Source: Deltaproteobacteria bacterium
GTDB taxonomy: Bacteria > Desulfobacterota > Desulfobacteria > Desulfobacterales > Desulfatirhabdiaceae
Reading direction: 5' to 3'
Length of the DNA: 8,332 nucleotides
NCBI GenBank assembly: GCA_026388755.1
Contig: JAPLJE010000029.1
Location: forward strand, 1-8,332
The translations under genes and the position numbers were made by a program. This document shows, one piece after another, positions 7,459 to 8,332 of this stretch (position 1 is the first letter of the stretch; every line of letters begins with the position of its first letter). The notes below the pieces were generated by a model, which was not told the DNA's origin, did no database searches, and worked only from the letters and a program-made list of their open reading frames with translations.

Positions 7459-7794
7459 ATGACATTGAAGTTGCGCAAATGGGATAGCGTCGAATATCTC
7501 AAAACCGAGGAGGACATGGCCCTATATCTTGAAGCCTGCATGGAAGAAGCCGGCGACGATGCGGCCTTCATCGCCAAAGCGCTTGGCACCATCGCCCGCG
7601 CCCGTGGTATGAGCCAACTTGCCAAGGACACCGGGTTGGGCCGCGAGAGCCTGTACAAAGCACTTTCCGGCGAAGGAAATCCGAGCTTTGCGACGATTTT
7701 GAAGGTGACTCACGCACTGGGATTCAAGCTGCATGTTCACGAGCAGAAGAAAGGGCATGCAGCAGGGTCGGGCCATGATAACACATTAACATAG
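7459..7794 (+). CDS. HigA-like XRE-family antitoxin
   Basis: A 111-residue antitoxin of the COG3636 'addiction module antidote' type. It should bind and neutralise the preceding toxin and repress the shared promoter through its helix-turn-helix. The N-terminal part (LRKWDSVEYLKTEEDMALYLEACMEEAGDDAAFIAKALGTIARARG, 4-50) is the family's toxin-proximal region. The HTH is MSQLAKDTGLGRESLYKALSGEGNPSFATILKVTHALG at 51-88, with the typical GRESLYKALS recognition helix. A short polar tail ends the protein. The ATG at 7459 is fixed by the strong ribosome-binding site. The pair looks complete and functional, and it sits between the R-M region and the chromosomal-type gene on the right. Confidence 0.92.
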   Translation: MTLKLRKWDSVEYLKTEEDMALYLEACMEEAGDDAAFIAKALGTIARARGMSQLAKDTGLGRESLYKALSGEGNPSFATILKVTHALGFKLHVHEQKKGHAAGSGHDNTLT

Positions 7795-7825
7795 CTGAAA
7801 ATTAATCAAAAATGGGAGTGGTTTT

Positions 7826-8017
7826 TTGTGCAATGACAGCTTCTTCGATGGTAAAAAGAGGAACTTTGCGAAACACCGATGGCGATCGAGAAGTGATTCC
7901 AAAGCTGCGTTGGCGGAGCGCATTGTTGAATACCTTGTAACTCACGTAACCCCTGATTTGGAAGTCCTTCAACTTGATATCGTGAAACGGCGTAGGGATG
8001 TGGAGGATATTCAATGA
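7826..8017 (+). CDS. Doubtful small ORF, possible 3' remnant of a gene
   Basis: The 327 bases from 7795 to 8121 hold no confident gene. This 63-codon frame opens with a poor TTG and has no ribosome-binding site. Its C-terminal half ([37 protein letters not shown]) reads like amphipathic helices of a real protein. Its TGA overlaps an ATG at 8014 as ATGA. A fragment of a lost gene is my preferred reading. An overlapping reverse-strand frame (7802-8014) cannot be excluded as the coding strand. I recognise no family for either. Confidence 0.25.
   Translation: MCNDSFFDGKKRNFAKHRWRSRSDSKAALAERIVEYLVTHVTPDLEVLQLDIVKRRRDVEDIQ
8002..8006 (+). promoter_or_regulatory. Shine-Dalgarno site in front of an ATG at 8014
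   Basis: GGAGG lies 7 nt before the ATG at 8014. That ATG opens a 36-codon stretch ([20 protein letters not shown] at its start) which runs without a stop into the isomerase frame at 8122. It is either a genuine second start or the leftover start of another small gene. Confidence 0.4.
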
Positions 8018-8109
8018 ATAATAAGGCAGACACCAAAGAGTTCATCTTTCAGCGCCTTAAAGACGAACGAGAAAAGCTGGCATTCTTTATCTTAACACAG
8101 ATATCGGAT

Positions 8110-8115
8110 AAGGAG
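8110..8115 (+). promoter_or_regulatory. Ribosome-binding site of the exported isomerase
   Basis: AAGGAG lies 6 nt before the ATG at 8122. It supports this codon as the start, which places the signal peptide at the N-terminus. Confidence 0.6.
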
Positions 8116-8121
8116 AAAACA

Positions 8122-8332
8122 ATGCTGAAAAAGATTCTGGTCATCCTGGCCTGCGGTCTCCCGATTCTCTGTGCCGGGGTAGCGGTCACCGCTGAACCGG
8201 ACGCCAGGAACCCTGTCGTACTTATGGAAACCAGCCTGGGGAATGTGAAACTTGAACTCTTCGCCAAGGAGGCGCCGATCTCGGTAAAGAACTTCCTGGA
8301 CTATGTCAACAGCGGCTTCTATGACGGCACCG
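8122..8332 (+). CDS. Exported cyclophilin-type peptidyl-prolyl cis-trans isomerase, 3'-partial
   Basis: First 70 residues of a cyclophilin that should catalyse proline isomerisation during protein folding outside the cytoplasm. Residues 1-24 form a Sec signal peptide with basic MLKK, a hydrophobic core and a likely cleavage after VTA at 22-24. The cyclophilin fold begins at about residue 30 with [39 protein letters not shown], matching bacterial PpiA/PpiB starts. The gene runs off the right edge. An in-frame ATG at 8014 with its own GGAGG would add 36 hydrophilic residues before the signal peptide. I prefer 8122 because an internal signal sequence would be unusual. This is a housekeeping-type gene and probably marks the border of the defence island. 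Confidence 0.88.
   Translation, partial: MLKKILVILACGLPILCAGVAVTAEPDARNPVVLMETSLGNVKLELFAKEAPISVKNFLDYVNSGFYDGT

Noticed and set aside
7804..7829. CAAAAA / TTTTTTG stem after the antitoxin as a terminator
   Set aside because: The stem is made almost only of A-T pairs with no GC-rich base, so it would not be a stable intrinsic terminator.
7802..8014. Reverse-strand frame of 70 codons as a separate gene
   Set aside because: It starts with TTG, has no recognised family, and is covered by a plus-strand frame with a coupled downstream start. It remains an alternative but is not supported enough to list.
1..8332. No CTCGAG site seen by eye, as if self-sites were avoided
   Set aside because: Only about two are expected in this length, so absence means little. 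The endonuclease specificity is also only inferred.
1..8332. CRISPR arrays, tRNA or rRNA genes
   Set aside because: No regularly spaced repeats, cloverleaf-like segments or rRNA-like sequence seen on reading both strands.

Overview
This window reads as a bacterial defence island carried entirely on the + strand. It joins a housekeeping-type gene at the right edge. The only lineage clue is the start of an exported cyclophilin. Its signal peptide and the '[13 protein letters not shown]' type of start resemble proteins of Desulfobacterota and other Proteobacteria. I hold that placement loosely. Base composition shifts along the window. The helicase, the large methylase and the toxin-antitoxin pair are moderately GC-rich. 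The restriction endonuclease, its methyltransferase and the spacer before them are visibly AT-richer, which suggests that cassettes of different origin were joined.

Layout. (1) 2-2821: a Ski2-like superfamily 2 helicase of more than 926 residues. Its frame is open to the left edge, so its N-terminus and upstream partner lie outside the window. (2) 2822-3019: an AT-rich spacer with a perfect 9-bp inverted repeat. (3) 3020-4662: a compact type II restriction-modification pair. It consists of a PaeR7I/XhoI-family endonuclease and a beta-class SPPY methyltransferase joined by an ATGA overlap. (4) 4744-6954: a second, much larger methylase of the DUF1156/COG1743 type with a cysteine-rich zinc-ribbon insertion. 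(5) 6935-7069: the well-started but broken first codons of a further gene that overlaps the large methylase. (6) 7159-7794: a HigB/HigA-like toxin-antitoxin pair. (7) 7795-8121: a poorly coding region with a doubtful small ORF. (8) 8122 to the right edge: the start of a secreted peptidyl-prolyl isomerase.

How the genes may work together. The endonuclease probably cuts CTCGAG, by family analogy, and the SPPY methyltransferase is its natural protective partner. The DUF1156 methylase lies 81 nt downstream on the same strand and may be a second modification component of the same operon. A strong ribosome-binding site sits inside its last codons in front of a gene that is cut short. This suggests that a larger methylase-based system lost its downstream partner when the toxin-antitoxin module or another element arrived. 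The helicase could be HamB/AbpB-like or another defence helicase. Only the sequence to the left can decide this. The combination of PaeR7I-type R-M, DUF1156 methylase and lost partner is the part most likely to be undescribed.
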